In this document: one piece after another, positions 36,778 to 49,757 of the stretch
How the letters are laid out: every line of letters begins with the position of its first letter
How positions within the stretch are numbered: position 1 is the stretch's first letter
Assembly (NCBI GenBank): GCA_021030915.1
Contig: JAGEMR010000155.1
Span: 1-64,000 of the forward strand
Direction of reading: 5' to 3'
DNA: 64,000 nucleotides
Source: Astrothelium macrocarpum
Lineage: Eukaryota; Ascomycota; Dothideomycetes; Trypetheliales; Trypetheliaceae
Position numbers and translations under genes: made by a program
The notes under the pieces: generated by a model
Told to the model about the DNA's origin: nothing
Databases searched by the model: none
Seen by the model: the letters and a program-made list of their open reading frames with translations, nothing else

Positions 36778-38661
36778 GGAAGCCACCACCAGGGGTTGCA
36801 AGAAAAACTGTCACCCGCGACCGCGAGGGACAGAATCGCCGTAGGTCTCATAGAGAGGACCCCATCCATTTTCAACAATTATAGACTATAAGAGAATCGT
36901 AAATGATTTATTGAAAAATAATCTTCAAGACTTTTTGATTGTTGATTATTGAGGGCCTCCCCATAAGATGTGCGGCAAATTATCTGTCTCACGGTCCAGT
37001 GACATTTTTTACTGCAACCCCTGGTGCCACTGACTGTGGTAAGCGACCGCTTAATATATGGCAAAATCTTCAAAACTCATTGGAAATAGGGTGAATTGAG
37101 ATTCGTAGTCAGTTTTGACTCCATTCGAATTATAGTACCATGCTGGCTTGAAGAGCATCAGGTCGTAACGCAGTACAGCTGAGGTATATCTGTTGCTACA
37201 GTCGAGTACCACTGGCGACTGCCAACGCTGACATGACCAGATACGATGCTCATCACTACAGCACCTGATTTTCATTTACGAAACGGGAATATCAGCGGTG
37301 TTGATCAAAATATTTTGTATCATTGCTCAATGACATGTGTCTTTTTTGAAGGGATTTTCCTTTAGCTGATCTACGAGGTACGTGAGTCGTGTGGAGGATG
37401 CATGTAGAAATGGTAAAGGCTAAACCGCTAACGCGGATGCAACTGCAACCGAAGCTTAGTGCAGAATCTTGCAAAGGGCAGAAATCCGTATCGGCAGATC
37501 TTGACTAGATTGTGCCACCAATCAACGTCTCATGAGATCAGCCGAGTCATGCAGCACCACTTAGTGCCGCTAAGCTTTTGCTATCAGATCACAAGCTGAT
37601 ACTGTTGGTATGCAAAGGCGTGTCAGCAAAAATAAGCAATTTTCAACTTACGTACACTTGTACATGGCCGCCAAGCTCCGTAAGATACGTGTACCTCGTT
37701 CAACGTTTTTTCTGCCTGAATTTGACTGTTTGTGATAATGTTCAACTAGCTCGCGTTAAAATTAAATTTATCATGATACAAAGATAATATCAACGAGCCG
37801 CACTCGTCGACTGTCTTAGCACGTATTGACGGAAAAGAGATGAGGCTAGCCTGGATAGACGAGCTGTGGTCCTAGTATAGTAAACTTGTTTTGCTTTAGC
37901 TCCAACACCAATCGTATGTCTCATTCGACCACTAGATTCAATAGGCGCTCACTTAGCGCCGTGAAAAGCCTTGTCCATTCTGATCTATACGAATTCTTCA
38001 ATGTGACTGGCCGTCTGTATGTGGAAGGTGTGCTAATCGTACAACCCCAGCCTCCTCTGATCTGTTATTGTCCTGATCCTCGTCAATACGTTTACACCCA
38101 TAGTTGGGACCTGCGGATATTGCAACATACCCTGAGTGTAGGCACCTGTGGATCATTGCGGCAATGGGGCACTTCAAGGCGTTGAGCTCGAGCCTTTGAT
38201 GCTGGCTTATGGCGAGACTGATTGTTTGACTAACCTATTATGCTATATCAACCAACATGTTTTCAGATTTTCGTATTCCCTTCTGGCCAGAATCCCAAAT
38301 GTTCTTGCCCGGCGAAGTTCCGTTTCGGTTTGTCAAGACACAATAAGGTAAATCATGCCCAAGTGACATTACTATGCTGGCATAGCAAGAGTGTCGGTGT
38401 TCAGATCTTTGCGTCATGTCATCAAGAACCTTGACATGGTTTACTAGCATGCCAAATGGACACTCACAATGAATCTGTTTCACTTGTAGATATATAAAAT
38501 GGCCAAAAGAACGACGGGAGTAGGAGTTTCTTTGGCATCCAAGACCAACTTTTCTTAATCATCTTTATAATACAATAATAGAGCCGGCTCTCTACTATTC
38601 AAGGTTTACCAGTAACATTAATTCTGTATCCCATAATTTTTCATTTCGGTGTCTCTACACA
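36778..38661. other. Intergenic DNA between transposon and secreted-protein gene
   Basis: Normal-composition DNA of about 1.9 kb. It contains a MITE-like element (36787-37026, entered separately) and the promoter of the secreted-protein gene. Several open frames (for example 37886-38185 plus) lack motifs and are not called. Confidence 0.45.
36787..37026. mobile_element. MITE-like element, about 240 bp
   Basis: Begins CACCAGGGGTTGCA and ends with the inverted complement TGCAACCCCTGGTG. Similarity of the two ends extends inward about 45-50 bp (a TGTCAC and a GACCG core on both sides). Between them is AT-rich, non-coding sequence. The flanks both read ccac, a possible 4-bp target duplication. 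No transposase. It lies 9 bp from the end of the Tc1/mariner element. Confidence 0.55.
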
Positions 38662-39444
38662 ATGAAGTTCTTTTTAAATCTATCAATAGCTGCGGTCTTG
38701 GCAACAAACGCTGTTGTCAAGGCGATTCCTGTACAAAATACCGACGAACTCACTTCCTTGATCACACGTATTGAGAAATATGCGGACACGCCTGAAGAAA
38801 TCAAAGAGTTTGTTGAGAGCAAGGAAAAAAAGACAATGCTCAACGGCCACGAAGGGTGGAGATTATCAGAGAACTTTTTTCTGTACAAGGACGGCAGTCA
38901 GTGGAGGGCGCTGGACGTTTTTAGCTGGGTTCAAAATAAGTGGATAGCGACAGCACATGTTGCTGGACAATACCGGGGGCTGGAGTCAGCGGCAGCGTCT
39001 AAAAAGCAGGCATACATTACGGCTACTTCAGAGGAAAATGCGATGCATCGGGAGTGGTCTGGCAACCATAACCACCCTCCAATCGAAGAAATCTTGAAGC
39101 ATCTCAAATGGCCAGCTCCCCCTGGATGGAACGAGGAGCGGGACGGACCTCTCACTCACGAAGAAGTAAATGGCAAAACCCTAATGTCTGGAATTTCTCG
39201 TCTAACATCTGCAATGTAGTTCATGCCAGCCAGTTTGAAGCCGGCTGAAGTCGCTGATAGCAAGCGTGACATCAAAGGTGCTTTCGTTCCAAAAAGTGAT
39301 CAAAATTATCAGGGAAAAATTCTTCAATCGAACAACGCCTATGTCAGGAAAGTTAAGGAAGCTCTTAAGATTGCATCGGAGATTTTGCGCACAGAATATC
39401 AAGAAGATGTTCCAGACTCCAGGTCAGTTGATTGGTCCTTTTGA
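38662..39444 (+). CDS. Secreted cysteine-free protein, candidate effector
   Basis: Two exons, 38662-39165 and 39220-39444, give 242 residues. The 54-bp intron has a GTAAAT donor, a CTAAC branch site and TAG acceptor. Without splicing the frame would end at a TAG that lies exactly at the acceptor. Residues 1 to about 21 are a signal peptide (FLNLSIAAVLATNAVVKA, cleavage before IP). The mature protein is hydrophilic, has no cysteine, no membrane span and no domain I recognise. It has a Trp-rich middle (DGSQWRALDVFSWVQNKW, then HREWSGNHNH) and a helical, Lys/Glu-rich C-terminus. Start context cacaATG. The gene stands alone between two RIP-mutated islands, a setting typical of fungal effector genes; that role is inference. 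Expression and a longer 3' end are unproven. Confidence 0.7.
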
Positions 39445-41006
39445 AGAACCCGTTCGTATCATTCGTGGCTAAAAGACTGGGCCTTTTTATAGTGAATTTC
39501 AAAGGCTTTTCGATTACTACAAGAAAAATCAGTTTACTTATGATGACTCCAGCCACATTAAGAATATTGACCGGTACAAGCCCTTGTCCTGAACACGGAT
39601 GGCTTTGATGAATTTGGACGATGATAATTTGGCACGAGACGTGGTTCAAGTCGGGCGAATAGGATTCTGCGAATTCTATATTCGACTGAAAAAGGCTGAG
39701 GAAAGATGAAGAAAAAGCGCACATTCTTTTCATACTCGCCATTGTTTCAATGAACTTGTATCTGCACTTGATGCCAGGGATCGGAAGCATAGCTGCATAG
39801 AATAATGAATGCATAAAACTGAATACGGATGTACAATGATAATTATCCGATAACTATTCAATTCATAGATTATAATAATCAATTTGATCTTTTTTCATTA
39901 TTTTTTATTATTAATAATGATATATTTTAATTTTAAAATCATTATATCAGATAGATAAAATCTTTTTGAATATCAAATAATTAATAAATATTATAAATAA
40001 AAAAACGATTTCATTGTTTTTATTTTTATTTTTATTTTTATTTTCATTTTCATTCTAATTATTATCATAATAAAAAATGAAAATGAAATCAAATAATTTT
40101 TTTTTTTTATTTATTATATATATATTCAATTCTTGAAATCTTTTTTCAAATTTAATTTTTCAAATATTTAATTTTTTTAATATTCGTTATATCAAAATTT
40201 ATTTTTTTTTAAAAAATTATATAACGTATATTTAAAAAAATTCTTTCAGATTCGTCGTTTATTATTAAAATAAAAAATATTTTAATTATAAATTATAGAA
40301 AAAATGGCCAATATTTCTATTATTAATTTTAATATCATTATTATAGAATTATTATATTATCAATATCATACGATATTTCGTTATAATATTTTTTATATTC
40401 ATTATTTTTTTTCTTAATTATATTAATTTTATTTCATATATTTATATAAATTTTATTATATATATTTGATTATTTTGATTATTTAAATATAATTTAATCA
40501 TAAATATTATTACATAAAATAGATTTAAAAATATTATGAATATTTTTGAATTGATATCATAAAAATTAGATTTTTTATAAATTTTTTTTTTTTAATTTTT
40601 TTATTAAATCATTTTGATATATTTCATATGATTATTTGAATAAAAAATAAATATTATTATATAATATAAAAAATTATTCAAATATTGATAATATTGATAA
40701 TATTTTTTCCAATATTTTTAAATTCATATAAAAAATTCTTTATCAATTTTTTTATATTTAATTTTAATTTTTATTAATCAAATATTATATAAATAAAATT
40801 GGATTTTTTATCAAAAATCTTTCAATATATATTAATAAAATATCTGTTATTAAAAGAATTTTATTTAAATATATTTTATTATTTTATATTTTAAATATTA
40901 TATAATAAAATGATTCTAAAAAATTGCGAATTATATAAAATTGATTCCATTTATATATATTAAAAATATCAAATAATAAAATATTAAAATAATATTTTAT
41001 ATATTT
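39445..41006. other. 3' flank of the secreted-protein gene and left part of AT-rich island 2
   Basis: To about 39830 the DNA is of normal composition, with no further gene I can support. From there it is extremely AT-rich with homopolymer runs and a TTTTTA-type microsatellite (about 40017-40049). No coding relic could be assigned. Probably older RIP-mutated repeat into which the Gypsy element inserted. Confidence 0.5.
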
Positions 41007-41011
41007 ATTGA

Positions 41012-41388
41012 TGTTATGACCACCGAGAGGACCGTGTACACGGATGTGTACCCGCCCAACCTCTGGCTCATAAGGCTCACATCATAAGCCAGGAGAGCCA
41101 ACCTCTGGCTCATAAGACTCACGTCATGAGTCAGGAGAACCAACCTCTGACTCATAAAACTCATGCCATAAATCAGAAAATGTTATAAATATATAGGAAC
41201 GCAATAGAACCCACTTTGATTTCGTTATATTCAAAATCATTTTCTAAATTAGTCTTTGATAACATCTTTAATAGAATTTTGAATTATCAAAATATTATTT
41301 TTTATTAATTCAGTCTTTTATCAATTCATTTCAGAAATTATTTTAATTTTAAATAAATTTGATTTAAAAAATATTTAGAATTATAATA
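41012..41388 (+). repeat. 5' LTR, 377 bp
   Basis: Starts TGTTATGACCACCGAG and ends AATTATAATA, the mutated equivalent of GATCATAACA. The outer (left) 150 bp are GC-normal and carry three near-tandem 42-bp units; the inner half is heavily AT-shifted relative to the 3' LTR. Confidence 0.93.
41069..41185 (+). repeat. Three 42-bp near-tandem units in the 5' LTR
   Basis: Each unit starts AACCTCTGGCTCATAAG or a variant and ends with an inverted partner such as CATAAGCCAGGAGAGCC, so every unit can form a hairpin. The third is more mutated. The same array occurs in the 3' LTR (about 47475-47590). Confidence 0.85.
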
Positions 41389-42159
41389 TATTAAATATTC
41401 TCAAAATGAATTAATAAAAATAATCATAAAATGGCGATAATTCATTTCAGATTAGAAGAAATCAATCCATATTACGATTTGACGGAAAAGTCAGAAAATC
41501 TGACAATTTTTATAAAAATTATTCCAAAATAGAAGATTAATTTAATATTATTCAATTATATTTTATATTTAAAGATATTATAACAATCAATCAATTTCTT
41601 TTTATAATCATATTTATGAAAAAAAGAATATTCTATTGGATCTGATCATATTTTATTAATTATATAATAAAAATTGGAAATCAAATGACCAATAATATAT
41701 TTCAAAATTTTGATATATTTAAAAAAGAAATTATTAAAATATTCAGAATATTCAATTAATAAATAATAATTGAATAAATAATTCTGAATATCAAATAAAA
41801 GATTTCAATAATAGATTATATAATCAGATTCTAGAAATATATTCAATAAATTGAATGGAATAATAAAATATTCTATTTTATATTTTATAAAAGATTTAAA
41901 AATAATATTAAAAACGAATTAATATATTATATAGATATCATAAATATCCTATCATAATTAATAAAAATAATGATTGAATTAGACGATAAATTATATATAA
42001 AAATTCTAAAAAAAAGAAAAAATCAAAAATTAATCATTAGACGGAAAAATTTATAAATTCAGAATAATAATTATGATAATCTGATAAATTTTAATTTTAT
42101 TAAAAAAAAAAAAAAAGAAGAAGAATATCTATTCAAAAAAGGAATTTAAAAATAAAAAA

Positions 42160-45100
42160 TATTATTTTTACGGAAAAAAGGAATATTTTACAAAAAATTG
42201 CCAATTCAAATTCAATATAATATGATAAAAAATCGTAATTATAGAAAAAGAAATCAATATAATTTTAATAAATTATTTAAATGAAAAAATTTTAATTAAA
42301 AGAATTATTTAAAAAATATCTGATAAAAAAAAATAAATGATAATTCGATCAATAAAATAATAATAAAAAGAATAATCTATTTCTGATATCAGAAAATTTA
42401 TAAATAATCCATAAAAGAATATAAAAATATATTATATAAATAAATTAATAAACAAATCGAATTATATAAAAATAATTAATAATCAAATTCATATTTTAAT
42501 AATATATCAAAAAAATATTAAAATAATTTAATTATGAAAATTATTTTATGGCCAGATTATATACAATTTCTAATTATTCAATATATATTATTATAATATA
42601 AATTTTTAAAGAATAATTTGGAATTTTAATGGAATTATTATCAGAAAATTTTGAAATATAAAAAAATATTTTATTTAATATAATTAATTCAGATTATAAA
42701 TGATTAATTTTATTAGAAGAATATCAAAATCAGAAATATTAATTATCAGAATATTAAAAATATTGAAAAATAAAAAAAAATATTTAATAAAATAATATTA
42801 TTAATATATAAAATTCATGATATTCTGAATATTGGAAAATATAATAATGATAATATTATAATAAAAATTATAAATGATATATATATAATTAATAATAAAA
42901 AGATGTATTTATAAATAAAGAAATAAAAAAAATCATATTCATGAATGCGCTATTATTCAAAAGAAATATAAAATATTTTTAAATAAATTTATTAATATAA
43001 TTCATTTATAATTATTAAATCAGAAATTATTTTCAAAAATAGCTAATTATAGACAGAAAATATTCGGATTAGAAAAAAATGTATTATTATTAATATAAAA
43101 ATAAGAATTATAAAATTCATATAATAAAAAAATTAAAATAATATAAATAATAATTTTGAAAAAATTATAATTTTATTAATTATTTTATTCATTAAAAATA
43201 AAAAGGGGAATATATATTAATTAATGAATGATTTTATAAAAATAGAAAAAATTATTCATATTATAATGATTACGAAATAATATAATATTCATTCATATTC
43301 ATCAGATAAATTATAATAAGAATATATTTATTATGAAAAAAAGATTTAAATTTTATATATAAAATATATATATAAATTTAAATATTATTCAAATATTCAA
43401 TCATTTATTATATATTATGATAATATTAAAAAAAAAAAAAAGAATTTAAATATTAATTAATTCAGAAATAAATAGAAATTTTATATTTAAAATATTTTAA
43501 AATTTATTAAATTTATCAATTAAATCAAAAAACTGGAAATATATAATACGTGTAATAATAGGAGAAAAAATATCAGAAATCGGCGAAATTTCAGAAGAAA
43601 TTCGATCAATATTTATGATTATTATAGGATATATTAAAAAAATCATATTCAATATCATAATCATGGCCAGATATAATATCGTATTAAAATTATTTTAATT
43701 ATAATAATATAATCTAATAATTAATTAAAAAAATGGAATATTAGAAATAAATGAATATAATTATGGAATTATATTGAAATTTTTATATTTAAATATGATA
43801 AAAAATGAAATAGATGATTATTTTATATAAATCATTTTAAAAAATAAAATTTTTATCAAAAGAATTTCGGATATAATAAATATTCTAATAAAATAAGAAA
43901 ATCGAAAAATTAATAATTTAAAAATAATTCCAATTATTTCTGAAATTCTTTTAAAATATAAAAAATGGATATATTTTTTTAAAAAAGAATTAGATATTAA
44001 AATATTATTTAAATATTAATTATGGAATTATAAAATAAAATTTCTCATAAAAAAATAATTTATATTCAGATTCATTTATATATTATTCAATAAAAAATTT
44101 GAAATATTAAAAAAATATTTGAATAAAAATTTAAAAAAAAATTTTATCAGAAAATTAGAATCATTTATAGAATATTTGATTCTTTTTATATCAAAAAAGA
44201 ATGAAAATTTATAATTTTATATAAATTATTAATAATTTAATAAAATAACGGTCAAAAATTGATATTTATTATTCAATATTATAGAATTATAAAATAGATT
44301 TTTAGATATATAATGATTTATTAAATTGAATCTATTAGAGGTCTATAATCTTATATGAATAAAGAAAGATAAAAAATGAAAAATAATATTTCGAATAAAA
44401 TATGAATATTTTGAATATTTTATTATATTATTCGGATTCATAAACGCTCCAGTTAATTATCAAATATTTATTAATAATATATTATAATCATATTTTGATA
44501 AATTCATAATAATATATTTAAATGATATTTTTATTTATTTAAAGATCAAAAAAAATATACGTAATATATATAATAAATATTTAAAGAATTTAATAAATAA
44601 AATATATAATTAAAATTATCAAAATATGAAATCTGGATCAAAAAAATGAATTTTTTAAAATATATTATTAGAATAAAAATTATACGAATTGATTCAGATA
44701 AAATTAAATTAATTAAAAATTGGTCAGAATTAAAAAATATAAAAGATATTCAATTTTTTTTAGAATTCATTAATTATAATAAAAGATTTATTGATAAATA
44801 TTCTTTTAAAATATAATTTCTGATAGAATTAATAAAAAATAAAAAGATATTTATTTTCGGAAAAAATAAAAGAAAGATATTTAAAATATTCAAAAAAAAT
44901 TATTTATAAAATCCTATATTAAAAATTATCAAATCATCGGAATTAATATAAATTGAAATTGATATATTTGATTTAATAATAAAAATATATTTATATTAAT
45001 AAATATAAAATAAAAAATGATATTCAATAAAATATTATTCAAAAAAATTTTCAAAATTAGAATAAAATTATGATATTTATAATAAAGAACTTTTTATCAT

Positions 45101-46720
45101 AATTATTATATTATAATATTGGAAAATATATATTAAAAAATCACCATTTTTAGAAATTTTCATGAATTATAAAAATCTCATCTATTTTATAATAATGAAA
45201 TAATTAAATTAATGATAAATGAAATAATCAGAATTTTTAGAATAATATAAATTTATTATTAAATATATATTAGAATAATATAAATTTATTATTAAATATA
45301 TATTAGAAAAAGATAATTCTAGAATCAATATTTTAAACCGAAAATTGGATTATATAATAAAAAAAGTCAAAAATCAAATGATTTTTTAAATAAATTAAAA
45401 TAATATATTATCAGAAAATTATAAAAAAAATCAATATAATTCTAATCGTTTTTAAATAAAATCAATAAATAAAATAAAAGATTATAATTTTATATAAAAA
45501 AATCAAAAAAATCATTAAAAAATATCATAATAAATTATTTTATAAATATTCAGAAATTATATAAATTATCAAAAATATTCAATAAAATTGCCATTTCAAA
45601 AAAATAAAAAAAATATTCAAAATTATATTATTAAATATAAATCATATTAAAAGAATAAATATAATATATAAATAAAAAAAGGAATAATTATATTAATAGA
45701 ATTATTATATAAATCATTTAAATAAATTATCATAAATTTTATTACAGATTTATCAGAATCAAAGAATTCAATAATAGAATTAAAATATGATATAATTATA
45801 ATTATTATAAATAAATTAATAAAATATATTATTATCAAATAATTCAAAAAAATATATAAAATAATTTATATAATCGAATTATTATTTCAAAAAATAATCA
45901 AATATTTTAGAATTCCAATAAATATTATATCTGATAAAAATCAAAAATTTATATCAATTTATTAAAAAATAATTTTAAATGAATTCGAAATTAAATTAAA
46001 AATATTCATGATATATCATAAAAAAACCGACGGTCAGACAGAATATATAAATCAGATATTAGAATAATATTTAAAATATTATATAAATAATCAATAAAAT
46101 AATTGGATATTTCTATTATTTATGATATAATTAATATTAAATCAAAGAATATCGTTAATTATATAAAAAATATTAATAAAATATATTCTGAATCAAAATA
46201 ATAAAAATCGGATTAAATGAAATACGAAAATATTTTTAAATCAAATATAATAAAATATATTATATAAATTGAAAATTTTGATATAAATATGAAAAAATAT
46301 CAAAAAGAATAATTAATAGATATTAATCAGAAATAAAAAGATTAATATTTTCCAAAAAAATGGATTTTAATTAAAAAAGAAAAATAAAATATATTTATTT
46401 ATCAAAAATTTTAAAAATAAATTATTGATAAAAAAATTGAAATCAATTAAAATCAGATTATTTTTAATTCAAAAATAAAAAAATCTGATAAATTTCAAAT
46501 TCAGATTATTATTAGATATGAAGATATATTCTATTTTTTATATATTTTTATTATAATCAATAAATCTAATAATATTATATTAAATCATTTTTCATTTCCA
46601 ATTAAAAAAGAAAAATGAATTCGAAATAAAAAAGATATTCGATTATTGTAATAATTTTTATCTGATCAAATAAAAAAGATATCCAGATTCAGAAAATATA
46701 TAAAAAATATTAAAAAATCT
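42160..46720 (+). pseudogene. Relics of Gypsy gag-pol
   Basis: Span over which decayed gag-pol signatures are readable: zinc knuckle, reverse transcriptase, integrase and chromodomain, in that order. The frame is broken by very many stops; reading frame shifts are also present. The zinc knuckle keeps the exact 1-4-9-14 spacing of CX2CX4HX4C but has Tyr, Tyr, Tyr, Cys at those places. Confidence 0.85.
45238..45303 (+). repeat. Perfect tandem duplication of a 33-bp unit
   Basis: The unit starting tagaataatataaa occurs twice back to back, identical, within the dead Gypsy coding region. As both copies are identical after RIP, the duplication arose after the mutation. Confidence 0.9.
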
Positions 46721-47402
46721 AAAAAAATATCAGTAGAAGATTAAAAAATTCTATAAATAAAAAAAATTATATTATAAGAAATTAAATCAATTTTTTTTTT
46801 TAAAATATTTTTGATTATTTAAAAAAATCATTGATGATTTTTAAAATATTATTATTAAAAAAATTCAATAAAAAATCCAAAAATGATATATCAAAATCCG
46901 GAATTTTGAAAATCTTATCCGTCATATTCTATTATATAAGATTTATTATTTTATTAATACGAATTTTTTCTATATTTTATATTTTCTGAATAATAAAATT
47001 TTATTATTTCTGATATAATAAATTTATTTACGAATTTAAATAAATTATTCGTATTATAATTTTTTATTATATTTGGATATTTTTTTATATTTCATTTTAT
47101 AATTGATTCATTTAAATATTGATTTTTTTAAATATCCGATCTGAAATAATTAGATTATAAAAAATCATTTTTTTTATATATTTAATACATTTTTCTGAAT
47201 TCTGAATCAGATAATAAAAATGATTATTTTGGATATAATTATGATAAAAATGTATAATAAAAAGAATAAAAAATAATTTTAATAAATATTATACGCGATG
47301 AATAAAAAAATAAAAAAAACGAAATTTAAAAATATGAAATGAAAAAATTATGATGATTTTAAAATACGTCATTATAATATATAAATATATGAAATCACGT
47401 GC

Positions 47403-47420
47403 CGGAAAAGAAGGGGATAG
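47403..47420 (+). other. Polypurine tract of the Gypsy element
   Basis: CGGAAAAGAAGGGGATAG immediately before the 3' LTR, the primer site for plus-strand synthesis. Notably unmutated in an otherwise ruined interior. Confidence 0.75.
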
Positions 47421-47797
47421 TATTATGACTATTGAAAGGACCATGTACATGGATATGTACCCGTCCAATCTCTGACTTATAAGGCTTATATTATGAGTCA
47501 GAAGAGCCAACTTCTGATTTATAAGGCTCACGTCATGAGTCAGAAGAGTTAATCTCTGATTTATAAGACTCACGTCATGAATCAGGAAATATTATAAATA
47601 TATAAAAACGTAATAGAACCCATTTTGATTTCGTTATATTCAAAACCATTCTCTAAATTAGTCTTTGATAACGTCTTCAGTAGAATTTTGAATTATCAAA
47701 ATATTATTTTTTACTAGTTCAGTCCTTTACCGATTCATTTCAGAAGCCATCTTGATCCCAAGTAGACTTGACCTAAAGGATACCTAGGATCATAACA
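47421..47797 (+). repeat. 3' LTR, 377 bp
   Basis: Same length as the 5' LTR. Starts TATTATGACTATTGAAAG (inner end, mutated) and ends GGATCATAACA (outer end, intact). A minus-strand open frame here is only a translation of the LTR repeats. Confidence 0.93.
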
Positions 47798-47973
47798 ATT
47801 GATATTTATTTTGTATTTTAAAATTATATTAAAAAGAAAAAATCAAGAATTCCATTTTATATGATTATTCAATAAAAATATTTTTCCGATTATTTATTTA
47901 AATTCTATTATATAAAATGACGAATTATAATTATGAATAATGATATTATAAAATTTTTCAAAAATTCTAAATA

Positions 47974-48035
47974 ACGTATTGGATCAGCGAAGCGGCCATA
48001 TCAGCGAAGCGGCCGCTTTTTCTTGGTACCACCAT
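47974..48035 (+). repeat. Left terminal inverted repeat of the Fot1-type element
   Basis: 62 bp, differing from the other end by two C/T transitions. Contains a direct repeat of ATCAGCGAAGCGGCC twice, separated by AT, a likely transposase-binding arrangement. Confidence 0.92.
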
Positions 48036-49757
48036 TTCATGAATTATCATAATATGTAATAACAACGCAAAATATTATTGATTCAATAAAAAGGCAGAAT
48101 TGATTTTACATTCCGAATTTATAAATCTGGATAATTTAAAAATCTATAATTTATTATAACGATATTTCATTTCAAATATTAATGATTTTTTGATTAATTA
48201 TGTTTTCTTTCTAATTTATTATTCAATCCAATTATTTAAAATTTATAATAAACGAAAAAGAGATTATTATTTAATATATTCTCAATTTAAATTTAAAAGA
48301 ATTTGTATTCCGATTATATGAGATATCAGATATAACAGATAAAATATTAAATATATATAATGGAGAATTAATGAATAAAAAATGAATTGAAAGATTTATA
48401 ATACGTTCTAACGAATTAAAAATAATTTTTAATTGAATAAAAAATCAATAAAAAATATTATAAAAGAATTCAGAAATTATAAATATATGATTTAAATTAA
48501 TTAAAAAGATAAAAATCAAATATGAAATATTTGATAATAATATTTATAATTTTGATGAGATTGATTTTTAAATGGATATTATTAGATCAATAAAAATTAT
48601 TATTGATATTAAAAAATATATTCGATTTTAATTTATTCAATCAGATAATTATGAATGGATTATTATAATTCAGAATATTTATATTATTAGATATATAATT
48701 CTATTATTCATTATTTATAAAAAATATATTCATATTTTTATCTGATATGAAAAGATAGATATATCTTTTATTTGGAAATTTTCAATTTTTAAAAACGGCT
48801 GAATCAATAATATATTTGATTTGGAATAATTAAAATATTTTAATATATATATAAAAACGCGTTAAATTGAAAGATATCGATTATTTATTTTGAATGATTA
48901 TAAAAATTATTTCAATCAGAATTTTAAAAATTTTTATTTTAAAAATAAAATTCTCATATTTTATATATCATTTTATTTTTCATATATTTTTCAATTTTTG
49001 AATATGATTTATTTTATATTTTTAAAATTAAAATATTTTTAAAATATGTGAGATTTGATGTATTAATATAATTTTTATATCAATAAAAAAGACTTTTTTT
49101 TAATTTTTAAAAATATATTTTTTGATATATTTATGGAAGAAAATTATTAAAAGATTTTTAAGATATCAGAATTAATTCTAATTAACGCGTAAAAAATATT
49201 GGATTATTTGAATATATGATTATATATATTATTAGAATTCCTTTTATTAAAAATAATATGATAATTAAAAATTTTAAATAATATTCACAAATTTGAATTG
49301 TAATATAAATTTATAAATAATTCTTTTATTCGATTATTTTCAGAAATTAAAAATGAATTTTCATAATTTATAAAAAATATTGAATTAATATTATATCAAA
49401 ATATATTTCAAATTTTTCGTATTATAGAATTTGAAAAATAAATAGAAATAATAATTAAACGAAAAAAATATAAAAAAAAACGGATTCAGTATGATGATAT
49501 AATAGAATATAATATAGGAATAATATAGATCGTTATAGATATATTTAAAATATTATAATCGTTTAAAAAGATTCGAAATGATGATAATTAAAAAAAAAAT
49601 CAATCAATTTTATAATATTATAAAAATTATGAAAAGACAGAATATAATATACGCATTTATCAAAAGAATATTAAAGAATTTTCAGAATCTGATATAAATC
49701 TAGAATCTGTAGATTGGGATTTGAATAGTGATAAAAATAATGATTGAAAAATATGAG

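Larger units (their letters stand above)
41012..47797 (+). mobile_element. Ty3/Gypsy LTR retrotransposon (chromovirus), RIP-inactivated, 6786 bp
   Basis: Structurally complete: two 377-bp LTRs in direct orientation, ends TGTTATG...CATAACA, and a perfect 5-bp target duplication attga at 41007-41011 and 47798-47802. A purine-rich tract (47403-47420) directly precedes the 3' LTR. Coding relics on the plus strand come in Gypsy order. They are a Gag zinc knuckle (42160-42201), the reverse-transcriptase YLDD motif now YLND (44515-44526), integrase YHKKTDGQTE (46014-46046), and a chromodomain relic with FYLIK, stop, RYPDSEN (about 46618-46720). Typical RIP damage includes Trp codons turned into stops and Cys/His into Tyr. 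The AT content is extreme except at the outer LTR ends. No intact open frame remains. Confidence 0.93.

Noticed and set aside
39365..39814. Minus-strand open frame of 149 codons at the end of the secreted-protein gene
   Set aside because: Overlaps exon 2 of the better supported plus-strand gene and has no motif.
41069..41185. CRISPR-like regular repeats
   Set aside because: The units are tandem without unique spacers, lie in an LTR and occur in a eukaryote; not a CRISPR array.
47289..47573. Minus-strand open frame with a repeated SLINQRLTLL-like pattern
   Set aside because: Translation of the 42-bp units of the 3' LTR plus adjacent AT-rich DNA, not a gene.
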